Positions 43,582 to 52,526 of a stretch of DNA of 64,000 nt are shown here, piece by piece (within the stretch, counting starts at the first letter, position 1; each line of letters begins with the position of its first letter). The notes beneath the pieces were generated by a model. The model had not been told where the DNA came from. It saw only the letters and a program-made list of their open reading frames with translations, and made no database searches. The position numbers and the translations under genes were made by a program. Source of the DNA: CAYOEV01 sp964403075 (GTDB lineage Bacteria; Bacteroidota; Bacteroidia; Cytophagales; Cyclobacteriaceae); the NCBI GenBank assembly GCA_964403075.1, contig CAYOEV010000006.1, positions 53,571 to 117,570 on the forward strand. The letters are read 5' to 3'.

Positions 43582-43631
43582 AGATATGTTAAAATGGGTG
43601 CAAAGTTAAATCGTATTAAGTAAAAAGGAAA

Positions 43632-44972
43632 CTACTTAACCACAAATTCCAAGCGCTTACCCAGCTGATTTTCGTTGAACACACCACAGTGATAGGCCAG
43701 ATGTCCAGAGACCCATGTGCTATGTATTTGATTCTGAAACGTGTGGCCTTCGAAGGGTGACCAACCGCACTTGGCTAGAATATTTCCCCGATCCACAAGG
43801 TGACTATGATTCGGATCAATTAATACCAAATCTGCCCAGTACCCCTCCCGTATAAATCCTCGTTCCTTTAGATTAAAACAGATGGCTGGCGCGTGGGCTA
43901 TTTTTTCTACCATCCTTTCCAAATCAAGTTGCCCCGCATCAACCATGTCCAAAAGGGCCATGACCCAGTGTTGGACCAATGGACCCCCTGATGGGGCACG
44001 GGTGTAAACCTGCTGCTTTTCCTCAAGGGTATGTGGCGCATGGTCGGTGGCGAGTACATCTATACGGTCATCGAGTACTGCCTGCCAGATACCAGCTCGA
44101 TCGGCTTTGGTTTTAACCGCCGGATTCCACTTGATGAGCGAGCCCTTGCGTGCGTAGTCTTCATCCGAAAACCAAAGGTGATGGATACACGCCTCTGCTG
44201 TGATGCGTTTTTTCTCCAAAGGCAGTTCGTTGGAAAAGCGCGCTGCCTCTTCCTTGGTAGAAATGTGCAAAACATGCAGCCGCGTGCCATGGATTTCGGC
44301 CAGTTCTATCGCCAAAGCGGAAGACTTGATACAGGCTTCTCGGCTGCGGATAAGCGGATGTTGTTCTATGGGTATTTCTTCGCCATATTGAGCTACTGCG
44401 GCGGCCAGGTTGGCTCGGATGGTCGCTTCGTCCTCACAATGCGTGGCAATCAGCATGGGACATTCCCTGAAAATTTTATCCAAAACCTTTGCATCATCTA
44501 CAAGCATATTGCCTGTAGAAGCGCCCATGAACACTTTAATTCCACATACATGACGCGGATTGGTTTTTAACACTTCTTCCAAATTTTCATTGGTAGCGCC
44601 CATGTAAAATGAATAGTTAGCCAACGCTTTTTTTGCACCTAAAGCATATTTTACAGTTAGTAAATCCTGAGTGATTGTCTGTGGCACCACATTGGGCATT
44701 TCCATAAACGAAGTGATACCTCCTGCAACTGCCGCACGGGATTCGGTATAAATCTCCGCTTTGTGGGTGAGTCCTGGTTCTCGAAAATGCACCTGATCGT
44801 CAATCGCACCGGGTATCAGGTACAATCCGTCAGCTGAGATTTCAATCACATGTGTCGACGGGCTAATTTGTGCTTCAATTTTCTCTATGCGTCCGTTAGC
44901 AATTAACACATCAGAAGCAAACGTGCAACCTTCGTTGACGACCGTTGCGTTTTTTATGAGGTATTTTTCCAT
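43632..44972 (-). CDS. pyrC: Dihydroorotase
   Basis: Third step of pyrimidine synthesis: cyclises carbamoyl-aspartate to dihydroorotate. 446 residues of the amidohydrolase fold. The metal site is visible: DQVHFREPG, GIKVFMGAS (Lys that can be carboxylated), ATHCEDE, LHISTKEEA and ATDHAPHT. ATG 44972 is preferred over 45008 because MEKYLIKNATVVNEG is the standard opening. It is 58 bases after the M28 peptidase gene on the same strand. Confidence 0.94.
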   Translation of the reverse strand: MEKYLIKNATVVNEGCTFASDVLIANGRIEKIEAQISPSTHVIEISADGLYLIPGAIDDQVHFREPGLTHKAEIYTESRAAVAGGITSFMEMPNVVPQTITQDLLTVKYALGAKKALANYSFYMGATNENLEEVLKTNPRHVCGIKVFMGASTGNMLVDDAKVLDKIFRECPMLIATHCEDEATIRANLAAAVAQYGEEIPIEQHPLIRSREACIKSSALAIELAEIHGTRLHVLHISTKEEAARFSNELPLEKKRITAEACIHHLWFSDEDYARKGSLIKWNPAVKTKADRAGIWQAVLDDRIDVLATDHAPHTLEEKQQVYTRAPSGGPLVQHWVMALLDMVDAGQLDLERMVEKIAHAPAICFNLKERGFIREGYWADLVLIDPNHSHLVDRGNILAKCGWSPFEGHTFQNQIHSTWVSGHLAYHCGVFNENQLGKRLEFVVK

Positions 44973-45030
44973 AAAAAATGGGCGACAATTTTTGACACTG
45001 TCTATCAAATGTATGGTCTGAAGATGAGAA

Positions 45031-46467
45031 TTAATCCAATTTCACGCGCTCTTCCCGATTGGCCAACTCCCAGGCTGTATAAAAAATGAGTTTGGCACGC
45101 TGCTCCATGATCTCAAAATCGATTTTTTCAATCGTATCTGTAGGCTGATGGTAATCGGCGTGTGTGCCGTTGAAATAGAAGATGATCGGAATATTGTTTT
45201 TTACAAAATTGTAATGGTCCGAACGATAGTAGAAACGATTGGGGTCGTTTTCATCATTATACGTATAATCTAATTCCAACTTCGTATAGGTGTGATTAAC
45301 CGACTCAGAAAGGTCATGAAGCTCTTTAGACAGCTTGTCAGAACCAATCAGGTACACGTACTCTGGGTTGCCCTCATGCTTAGGGTCTATCCGGCCTACC
45401 ATATCTATGTTAAGGTTAGCTACCGTGCTTTCCAGAGAAAATACAGGATCCCTGTCGGCGTAATACTGCGAACCCAGCAAACCTTTTTCTTCACCAGCCA
45501 CTGTCATAAATAAAATACTTCGGCGCGGCCGAAGCCCTTGTTCAGCCGCCAGCGTAAAGGCTTCAGCCAATTCAAGAACGGTGGTCGTACCCGAACCATC
45601 GTCATCCGCTCCGTTATTGATTTCACCATTCGTAATGCCAATATGGTCATAATGGGAGGTAATGATGAGCACCTCCTCTGATTTTTCACTTCCTTCCAGA
45701 TAGCCCAATACATTTTCTGTTTCTATAGGCTTATTAAGGTAATCTGCATTCAAAATGACCCGGGTACTCTGGGTAGGCATAATCTTATCAAATTCACTAT
45801 CAAATACCCAGGCCAGCATTTCCTTGTTAACAAACAAAATGGCCGGGGGGACTTCTTTTTTTTCCGATGGCAACTTTTCCGATGGCAACTCCAGTTGTTC
45901 TCGCTGAAGAAGTGGGCCAAAGCGCGACATCACAGCGCTGAACTCTTGATCGTTGGTGATGACTATCACTGCACCTCGGGCTCCCTTTTTGAGGTATGAT
46001 TCAACCTTTTCGTTCCATCCACCCATGCCTTCAATGGCTACAGCAACCAGTTTATCCCGATAATCAATGTTTTCTCCCTCGATGACAATCTCTACATATT
46101 CTTCCCCGAAGGTTTCAGCACTTGAGTAATAGAGGAAGTCCTTAAATGCTTCTTTTTTTTCCTCGCCTACTTTCAGGTAAATATTATTGAATCCTCTTTG
46201 GTCCAGGTCAAACTTCTGATAGTAGGAGTCGTCAACAGGGGCTTTAAGCCCAAAAGACTCGAACTGACCGGCTATGTACGCTGCAGCCATTTTTTGTCCC
46301 CTGGTCCCGGTTTCTCTGCCTTCCATTTCATCCGAGGCCAAAACTGCCAAACGAGTCTCCAAATCCTTTGCTTGAATGGTTTTGGCAAACCTCATTGCCT
46401 GTTTATCCTGTGCCCACACCCCCGAGGCGTAAAACAGTATAATCACCAATACAGTCAGCTTCTTCAT
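45031..46467 (-). CDS. Secreted M28-family zinc aminopeptidase
   Basis: 478 residues with a signal peptide (LTVLVIILFYASGVWAQ). A PA-like insert domain lies at about residues 120-260. The M28 core has the metal ligands in ITSHYDHIG, NGADDDGSGT, GEEKGLLG and IDMVGRI, plus a C-terminal His in YRSDHYNF. It releases N-terminal residues from peptides outside the cytoplasm. ATG 46467 gives the signal peptide; a longer frame reaches 46548 but is not needed. A perfect 15-base tandem duplication (45860-45889) repeats LPSEK in the PA region. Confidence 0.92.
   Translation of the reverse strand: MKKLTVLVIILFYASGVWAQDKQAMRFAKTIQAKDLETRLAVLASDEMEGRETGTRGQKMAAAYIAGQFESFGLKAPVDDSYYQKFDLDQRGFNNIYLKVGEEKKEAFKDFLYYSSAETFGEEYVEIVIEGENIDYRDKLVAVAIEGMGGWNEKVESYLKKGARGAVIVITNDQEFSAVMSRFGPLLQREQLELPSEKLPSEKKEVPPAILFVNKEMLAWVFDSEFDKIMPTQSTRVILNADYLNKPIETENVLGYLEGSEKSEEVLIITSHYDHIGITNGEINNGADDDGSGTTTVLELAEAFTLAAEQGLRPRRSILFMTVAGEEKGLLGSQYYADRDPVFSLESTVANLNIDMVGRIDPKHEGNPEYVYLIGSDKLSKELHDLSESVNHTYTKLELDYTYNDENDPNRFYYRSDHYNFVKNNIPIIFYFNGTHADYHQPTDTIEKIDFEIMEQRAKLIFYTAWELANREERVKLD
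45860..45889. repeat. 15-bp perfect tandem duplication within the M28 peptidase gene
   Basis: TTTTCCGATGGCAAC occurs twice in a row. It keeps the frame and repeats five residues (LPSEK) in a surface loop, so it looks recent and neutral. Confidence 0.85.
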
Positions 46468-46548
46468 ATGTCTTTGTCTTTTAAAGTAGGTAAGATAATA
46501 TACCCTTAGAAATAGAGCCTTTAGCGTTTTGACCAATGGCACATACAC

Positions 46549-47214
46549 TCAATCAGCAGTCTGAAGACGGGCAATTGGTGTGCGACCTCCCTTCGTATGC
46601 TCACCAATCCGAACCAACATTTCCGCTGCCAGAGGGAGAAAAACATCTACGCGACTGCCGAAACGTATAAATCCAATCTCCTCTCCTGAGGCCATCTTGG
46701 CACCCAAAGAGGGATAAAAACAAATACGCCTGGCAACAGCTCCGGCAATTTGACGCATCAAAATATGCACCCCGTTAGAAGTAATGAAACCAATGGTGGT
46801 GCGCTCATTTTCCGCGCTTGACTTAGGATGCCATGCCACCAAATACTTGCCTTTATGATAAATATATTCGGCAATGGTCCCTGCAATAGGCATCCGATTC
46901 ACGTGTACGTTCAATGGACTCATAAAAATAGATACCTGTCTACATGCTTCGTGCAATATTTCATCTTCCTGCACACGTTCGATAACCACCACTTTACCAT
47001 CTGCAGGTGCATAAATCATGCCTTCCTCAGCTGGACAAACAATGTTTGGATGACGAAAGAAATAGACAATTAACCCAAAGAAAACCAGGGCCGCTAGGGC
47101 AAGCACGATTTGAATTATCAACAGAGGAATTAACCAAAAAAACAGTACATACAATGCTGCTATGAACATTGCCGCAATTGGAATTACCCAAGTACCTTCT
47201 TTATGAATGCGCAT
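46549..47214 (-). CDS. psd: Phosphatidylserine decarboxylase proenzyme
   Basis: Makes phosphatidylethanolamine. 221 residues, the short type with TM helices near the N terminus (about 10-50). The self-cleavage site that yields the pyruvoyl group is FGSRVDVFLP, in the family's usual place near the C terminus, and the His-containing NVHVNRMP block is present. The start ATG overlaps the gdhA stop by one base (TGATG). Together with cdsA upstream it covers phospholipid head-group synthesis; pssA is not in the window. Confidence 0.95.
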   Translation of the reverse strand: MRIHKEGTWVIPIAAMFIAALYVLFFWLIPLLIIQIVLALAALVFFGLIVYFFRHPNIVCPAEEGMIYAPADGKVVVIERVQEDEILHEACRQVSIFMSPLNVHVNRMPIAGTIAEYIYHKGKYLVAWHPKSSAENERTTIGFITSNGVHILMRQIAGAVARRICFYPSLGAKMASGEEIGFIRFGSRVDVFLPLAAEMLVRIGEHTKGGRTPIARLQTAD

Positions 47215-48488
47215 CAATAACCCCCTCTATATTTATAAGTCTTAGCCACTTTATCAATGGCGGTAATGTAAGCAGCAATACGTAGAGACACGTTGTACGC
47301 TCCTGCTGTCTCGTATACTTTCTCGAAAGAGGTCTTCATGATCCGGTCCGAACGTCGGTTGACGCGCTCTTTGGTCCATTTATAACCCAGACGATTTTGC
47401 ACCCATTCAAAATAGGACACCGTTACTCCCCCCGCATTGGCCAGAATATCAGGTACTGCCAAGATGCCCTTTTCATTCAAAATGTCATCCGCTTTCGCCG
47501 AAGTAGGCCCATTCGCTCCTTCCACGATCAGCCTGGCCTGAATTTGGTGGGCGTTGGATTTAGTGATCACATCTTCTACAGCAGCTGGCACCAATACATC
47601 CACGGAGAGTAGCAACAACTCCGATGGATCAATCTGTTCCGCCCCATTGAAACCTTCCAGAGAGCCTTTGTTTTGATTGCGATAGTCAATAGCCACCTGA
47701 ATGTCGATGCCTTTATCATTGTAATAGGCGCCGGATAAATCGCTGATGGCAACAACCCGTACGCCCCGCTCGTCAAGCAGGCGGGCAGCCCAAGCGCCTA
47801 CATTCCCAAATCCCTGTATGGCGCAAGTAGCCTGAAAAGGATTGATTTTTAATTTTTCCATACCCGCCAGTGTGGATATCATCACACCCCTGCCGGTGGC
47901 TTCTTCACGTCCCAGAGAACCCCCTAGTACCAGAGGTTTACCCGTAACAACGGAATTGACAGTCATCCCCTGACTTCTGGAGTATTGGTCCATCATCCAA
48001 GCCATTTCTCTGGGGCTGGTTCCCATATCCGGGGCTGGGATGTCCCGGTCCTTACCAAAAACGTCGAACAAGGCCTGCGTGTAGGATCGGGTCAGGCGCT
48101 CTACTTCACCATCGGACATTTCACGCGGGTTACACTTAACGCCGCCTTTGCCTCCTCCGTAGGGAATGTCTACAACGGCACATTTCCAGGTCATCCAAGC
48201 GGCAAGCGCTTTAACTTCATCCAAACTCACATCCATGTCAAAACGGACACCTCCTTTTGATGGACCGAGTATATTGGAATGAATGACGCGATACCCTTCA
48301 AATACCCTGATAGAGCCATCGTCCATAGAAACCGGCAGCGAAACAATTACCTGCTTCGATGGAGACTTAAGCACATTGTAAACCTGCGGATCAAGGCCCA
48401 GATGTTCGGCCGCAATGTTGAATCTGGACATCATGGATTCAAAAGGATTCCCTTTGTCTTTAATGGGGGCGGGTTCAATGTATGCCAT
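47214..48488 (-). CDS. gdhA: Glutamate dehydrogenase (Glu/Leu/Phe/Val family)
   Basis: Interconverts glutamate with 2-oxoglutarate and ammonium. The catalytic region shows GGVRFDMDV, KCAVVDIPYGGGKGG (active-site Lys) and the Asp in DIPAPDMGTSP. The Rossmann motif is GFGNVGAWAA. ATG 48488 (MAYIEPAPIKDKG) is preferred over 48500. About 424 residues, normal for the NAD-linked short type. It lies 38 bases after cdsA and overlaps psd. Confidence 0.95.
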   Translation of the reverse strand: MAYIEPAPIKDKGNPFESMMSRFNIAAEHLGLDPQVYNVLKSPSKQVIVSLPVSMDDGSIRVFEGYRVIHSNILGPSKGGVRFDMDVSLDEVKALAAWMTWKCAVVDIPYGGGKGGVKCNPREMSDGEVERLTRSYTQALFDVFGKDRDIPAPDMGTSPREMAWMMDQYSRSQGMTVNSVVTGKPLVLGGSLGREEATGRGVMISTLAGMEKLKINPFQATCAIQGFGNVGAWAARLLDERGVRVVAISDLSGAYYNDKGIDIQVAIDYRNQNKGSLEGFNGAEQIDPSELLLLSVDVLVPAAVEDVITKSNAHQIQARLIVEGANGPTSAKADDILNEKGILAVPDILANAGGVTVSYFEWVQNRLGYKWTKERVNRRSDRIMKTSFEKVYETAGAYNVSLRIAAYITAIDKVAKTYKYRGGY

Positions 48489-48526
48489 GCAATCGATCAA
48501 TTTTGAAGTAAAACTAAATCGTTTGC

Positions 48527-49360
48527 TTACGCAAACACAAAAAAGTTTACATAAGCCCAGATAAAGGGAATACTCATCAAAAGGCTATCAAAACGATCCA
48601 GAAATCCACCATGACCAGGTATTACATTTCCCGAATCCTTGACGGCGGAAGAACGCTTCAACATAGACTCCAGTAAATCTCCAGCCGCACCCGCCAGACC
48701 CACTATTAAAGCAAATACGAACCATTCACCAAGTGTAAGAATAGGGAAAAACTGGTAGGAAATCCAACCTCCAAACAAAGATAGGAATATGCCTCCCAGC
48801 AATCCCTCCCAGGTCTTTTTGGGTGAAATTCTAGGAAACAATTTATGTCGACCAAAATAAGTACCCACAAAATAGGCACCGCTATCAAGTCCCCACACGC
48901 ACAATAGCAAGCCGATAAGGAGTCCAGGCTGATAGGTGCCCTCGGGAAAGACGATGAAAGACAACAAAACAAAAACGGCAGAAAGGTAGAGATGAAAAAA
49001 CCCCAATACACCTAGCTTTCTAAAACCATCGCCACTTTTATTAAAAAGGGTACCTACAAGGCTTAGGTACACCAAAGGAATGACCAGATAAAAACCCTCA
49101 GAATAACCAAAAGCTGCCCAACTGAAGCCCGTGAAGAAAATCATGATCAGCAGCAACAAGTTGGACACAATTTGCACCAATTGGTACCAACCAGCCATGC
49201 GAAAGTACTCCCATCCGCAAACCAGGGCGATAATGACAAAAGCTGTGAGGTAACTCCATGAAGCCCAGGCAATGGCGGAGACCAATAAAACGGCACCGGC
49301 CACCGCCGAAAAAATCCGAGCTGCCAGGTTAGATGGTTTATTCAAAATTGATGTCTTCAT
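48527..49360 (-). CDS. cdsA: Phosphatidate cytidylyltransferase
   Basis: Integral membrane enzyme making CDP-diacylglycerol from phosphatidic acid and CTP. 277 residues with about eight TM helices. The C-terminal family signature SAVKDSGNVIPGHGGFLDRFDS is essentially complete (SAVKDSGNVIPG then LDRFDS). Its 5' end overlaps the DUF2007 gene by 23 bases. Confidence 0.96.
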   Translation of the reverse strand: MKTSILNKPSNLAARIFSAVAGAVLLVSAIAWASWSYLTAFVIIALVCGWEYFRMAGWYQLVQIVSNLLLLIMIFFTGFSWAAFGYSEGFYLVIPLVYLSLVGTLFNKSGDGFRKLGVLGFFHLYLSAVFVLLSFIVFPEGTYQPGLLIGLLLCVWGLDSGAYFVGTYFGRHKLFPRISPKKTWEGLLGGIFLSLFGGWISYQFFPILTLGEWFVFALIVGLAGAAGDLLESMLKRSSAVKDSGNVIPGHGGFLDRFDSLLMSIPFIWAYVNFFVFA

Positions 49361-49544
49361 TTATAATTTTCATCGCTGTCAGCACATTATCCTGTGACAC
49401 ACGCACCTCAAAAAGGCCAAACTTGTATGCCGAATCTTGCTTATTGAGCAGTACGGCGTCAATGTCGCTATCCTTAAGCACATCTCGTACGATAGCCGCT
49501 CGATACTCTAGATTATCTTTATAGACGGTCTGCCATGTGGCCAT
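49338..49544 (-). CDS. DUF2007 family small protein
   Basis: 68 residues with the DUF2007 pattern: WQTVYKDNLEYRAAIVRDVL, a hydrophobic core VLLNK and the tail LTAMKIINE. The family is described as putative signal-transducing, without proof. It overlaps the CPBP gene upstream by 26 bases and cdsA downstream by 23 bases. The three genes are thus tightly packed and probably co-translated. Confidence 0.88.
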   Translation of the reverse strand: MATWQTVYKDNLEYRAAIVRDVLKDSDIDAVLLNKQDSAYKFGLFEVRVSQDNVLTAMKIINEDINFE

Positions 49545-50472
49545 AATAGCGGGTAGCGTTATTTCTGAAGGTTAACAAGGTAAAGGTGCCAATCATCCCA
49601 AAAATCAACAGATAAGGCCAGTCCGGTACGGCTTCTGCGCCATCAGGATCAAAAGACAGTTGCCCGCGGTTGTAAAAAAATACCAGCAACAAGGAGATGG
49701 CATTATTTAGGAAGTGGGCAAACATGGCAAGACTAAGTCGCCCTGTCCAAAAATAAATGTACCCAAAAAAAGCACCTAAGAGCATACGAGGTATCAGACC
49801 ATAAAACTGCAAATGGATGGCTGAAAACAAAAAAGCCGCCACCCAGATGGCAACATGTGCATTTTTAAACCCTTTAAAAAACAAGTTTTGTATTAGTCCC
49901 CTAAAAACCAATTCTTCCCCTACGCCCGGTAGCACGGCAATCACAATCAATGCCACGAAGAACTGCCAGGTACTGTCAAACCCAAGCAAAAACTCTGTGA
50001 GACGGGCAAGTTCCTGCTCCTTGCCTTGCAACGCCTGTTCAATACTTTTTAGCCCCTGTGGTAGTACCCACGATTCGTTCCACTCCACAATCCACGCGTT
50101 TACGGCCATAAAACAGAATAAGGTAACAAAAACCAATGCATACAGTAACCCCTGATTTGAAAATCTAAAAAATACACCCGGGTACAAGTTCAGGTTCACC
50201 CTTGCATAAAACAGAGGCACAATGACAAACAAGCCCAATGACAAAATGCCTTGCAAAACAAACAAGACCATTCGATTGCCTTCATCCTCATAAGGATTTC
50301 GGATAATGTCCATCACTGCTTCTACAGATCCATAACCCAGGGCCAACACACCGATACCTAAAAAATTGAATAACACAGACCCGGCCAGGGCCCAGCCAAT
50401 CAGGATCAATAATTGAAACCAGGGTGCGCCTGGTAGATCATCTCCTGAGGCTTTTCCAAGAATTTGCTGCAT
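49519..50472 (-). CDS. CPBP-family intramembrane metalloprotease
   Basis: 317 residues with about eight TM helices. The CPBP (Abi/Rce1-like) motifs are GEELVFRG (EExxxR), and the later His regions SAIHLQFY and AHFLNNAI. Such proteases cut or modify membrane-bound proteins or peptides. The substrate is unknown. ATG 50472 lies 19 bases after an exact promoter box on this strand. Confidence 0.88.
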   Translation of the reverse strand: MQQILGKASGDDLPGAPWFQLLILIGWALAGSVLFNFLGIGVLALGYGSVEAVMDIIRNPYEDEGNRMVLFVLQGILSLGLFVIVPLFYARVNLNLYPGVFFRFSNQGLLYALVFVTLFCFMAVNAWIVEWNESWVLPQGLKSIEQALQGKEQELARLTEFLLGFDSTWQFFVALIVIAVLPGVGEELVFRGLIQNLFFKGFKNAHVAIWVAAFLFSAIHLQFYGLIPRMLLGAFFGYIYFWTGRLSLAMFAHFLNNAISLLLVFFYNRGQLSFDPDGAEAVPDWPYLLIFGMIGTFTLLTFRNNATRYYGHMADRL

Positions 50473-50491
50473 AAATGGTAATTTTAAGTCG

Positions 50492-50499
50492 CAAAATTA
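50492..50499 (-). promoter_or_regulatory. TAnnTTTG-type box before the CPBP gene
   Basis: On the minus strand TAATTTTG is an exact -7 match and ends 19 bases before the ATG at 50472. It lies in the 36-base space shared with divergent dusB. It may start the CPBP-DUF2007-cdsA-gdhA-psd transcript. Confidence 0.45.
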
Positions 50500-50508
50500 G
50501 AAGAAGCT

Positions 50509-51510
50509 GTGGTAAAGATCGGAGATATTGAGTTGGGAAACTTCCCGTTGCTGTTGGCGCCCATGGAAGACGTGAGCGATCCGCCATTTCGTGCAGTTTG
50601 TAAAAGGCATGGTGCAGACCTCATGTATACGGAGTTTATCTCCTCTGAAGGTCTCATTCGCCATGCGGATAAGAGCGTCCAAAAACTGGATATTTACGAC
50701 AATGAACGCCCGATTGGAATTCAGATTTTTGGAGATAAAATCGACTCTATGCGTGAAGCAGCAGCCATTGCAGAAGCGGCCAACTCAGAAATCATAGACA
50801 TCAACTATGGCTGTCCGGTGAAAAAGGTCGCCTGTAAAGGGGCTGGTGCTGGCATTTTACTGGATCTACCCAAAATGCAGCAGATGACCGCTGAAATTGT
50901 GAAGCGCGTAAATAAGCCAGTGACGGTAAAAACGCGATTGGGCTGGGATGAAAATACCATCAAAATAAAGGAGGTGGCCGAAAGGCTTCAGGATGTGGGT
51001 ATCCAGGCATTAACCATTCACGGACGCACCCGCAAACAAATGTATAAGGGACAGGCCGACTGGTCCTACATTGCGGAGGTGAGAAACCAGCCCCATATTC
51101 ACATTCCCATATTTGGTAACGGCGATATTGATAGCCCAGAAAAGGCATTGGAATACCGGAACAAATACGGTGTGGATGGCATAATGATTGGCCGGGCTGC
51201 CATCGGGTATCCCTGGCTTTTTAATGAAATTAAGACATACTTTCGAGAAGGCGTACCGAGCGAACCTCCAACGCTAACGGAAAGGAGTCAGGTAGCGGCT
51301 GATCACCTGAAATTTTCACTGGAATGGAAAGGAGTGCGCAAAGGCATCTTTGAAATGCGGCGACACTACACCAACTATTTCAGGGGCATTCCAAATTTCA
51401 AACCCTTACGCACCCGTTTGGTGGAGAGTGAATCGCCTGAGGAATTATTCGAACTATTGCACGACATCCCAGCGCTTTTTACATCGCAACTTGAAACCGC
51501 CACCGCTTAG
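50509..51510 (+). CDS. dusB: tRNA dihydrouridine synthase (DusB-type)
   Basis: FMN-dependent reductase that makes dihydrouridine in tRNA D loops. 333 residues. The opening NFPLLLAPMEDVSDPPFR is typical, followed by INYGCPVKKVACKGAGA, which holds the catalytic Cys, and the FMN-binding stretch GNGDID and IMIGRAAIG. The start is a GTG at 50509; there is no ATG upstream in frame. It is divergent from the CPBP gene. Confidence 0.94.
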   Translation: MVKIGDIELGNFPLLLAPMEDVSDPPFRAVCKRHGADLMYTEFISSEGLIRHADKSVQKLDIYDNERPIGIQIFGDKIDSMREAAAIAEAANSEIIDINYGCPVKKVACKGAGAGILLDLPKMQQMTAEIVKRVNKPVTVKTRLGWDENTIKIKEVAERLQDVGIQALTIHGRTRKQMYKGQADWSYIAEVRNQPHIHIPIFGNGDIDSPEKALEYRNKYGVDGIMIGRAAIGYPWLFNEIKTYFREGVPSEPPTLTERSQVAADHLKFSLEWKGVRKGIFEMRRHYTNYFRGIPNFKPLRTRLVESESPEELFELLHDIPALFTSQLETATA

Positions 51511-51572
51511 TTTAAATACTCGCCTAACAGCTTCGGAATATCCTTAGTCCTACCAAAAAAGCAACCACAAGA

Positions 51573-52454
51573 ATGAACCAAAAACCGTCCTTGCAAGCAT
51601 GGACCCTATTGCTCACACTATCACTGATCTGGGGAAGCTCTTTTGTTTTAATCAAACGTGGTCTGGTTGGGTTGACACCCGACCAGGTGGGTGCCTTACG
51701 CATGGCCAGCGCCATGGTTTTTTTACTGCCTGTCTCCTTATGGCACATTAGAAAAATTAAAAAGGACAAGTGGGTGCTCATCCTTTCAGCCGGGCTACTC
51801 GGTAGTTTGATCCCCGCGTTCCTCTTTGCCGTGGCCCAAACCCGTTTAGACAGCGGCATTACAGGAGTCCTCAATACCATGGTTCCCATTTTCACCGTGA
51901 TCATTGGCTGGGTGGTTTACCGCCGGCAACAACCTGCAACAGTCATCGTCGGGGTAGTGCTTGGTTTCGGTGGATCTGCCATATTGATCATTGCCGGACA
52001 ATCCTCTTCTTTGGCAGTTAACACATATGCATTGCTGGTCATAGTGGCCACCCTCTGCTATGCAGGCAACCTTAATTTGGTAAAATACCACCTGTCACAT
52101 CTACGTGCACTCACTGTCACCTCTACCTCACTCCTTTTGGCAGGCCCATTGGCTCTGATTTACCTCCTGGCATTTACTGATTTTATTTCCCGGGTCAGCA
52201 CCTCCGTGGCCGCGCAAACGGCCACAGGTTATGTGGTTTTGCTAGGTGTGCTTAGCACCGCAATAGCTTTAATATTATTCAATCGATTGGTGCAAATCAC
52301 CGAACCTGTATTTACCTCATCGGTTACCTACATCATCCCGATCGTAGCAGTAGCCTGGGCGGTATATGATGGCGAGCAACTGTTCGTTCAGCATTACATC
52401 GGTATGGCCACCATCTTACTTGGCGTTTACGTTACCAACCGGATACGTAGGTAA
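51573..52454 (+). CDS. EamA/DMT-superfamily transporter
   Basis: 293 residues with ten TM helices in two EamA repeats (about 10-145 and 155-290). The first repeat has the characteristic WGSSFVLIKRGL. These carriers export metabolites such as amino acids; the substrate here is unknown. It lies 62 bases after dusB and is convergent with the SLC13 gene after a 72-base gap without a clear terminator. Confidence 0.9.
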   Translation: MNQKPSLQAWTLLLTLSLIWGSSFVLIKRGLVGLTPDQVGALRMASAMVFLLPVSLWHIRKIKKDKWVLILSAGLLGSLIPAFLFAVAQTRLDSGITGVLNTMVPIFTVIIGWVVYRRQQPATVIVGVVLGFGGSAILIIAGQSSSLAVNTYALLVIVATLCYAGNLNLVKYHLSHLRALTVTSTSLLLAGPLALIYLLAFTDFISRVSTSVAAQTATGYVVLLGVLSTAIALILFNRLVQITEPVFTSSVTYIIPIVAVAWAVYDGEQLFVQHYIGMATILLGVYVTNRIRR

Positions 52455-52526
52455 TCTCGTCCGCTACCTAAGCGGAGTTCTTTTGGCAATAATTGCCTGT
52501 TCAATTCCTAACCTACGTTCCATTTC

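Noticed and set aside
44031..44570. 179-residue plus-strand frame in the dihydroorotase gene
   Set aside because: Antisense to a complete dihydroorotase with all metal ligands.
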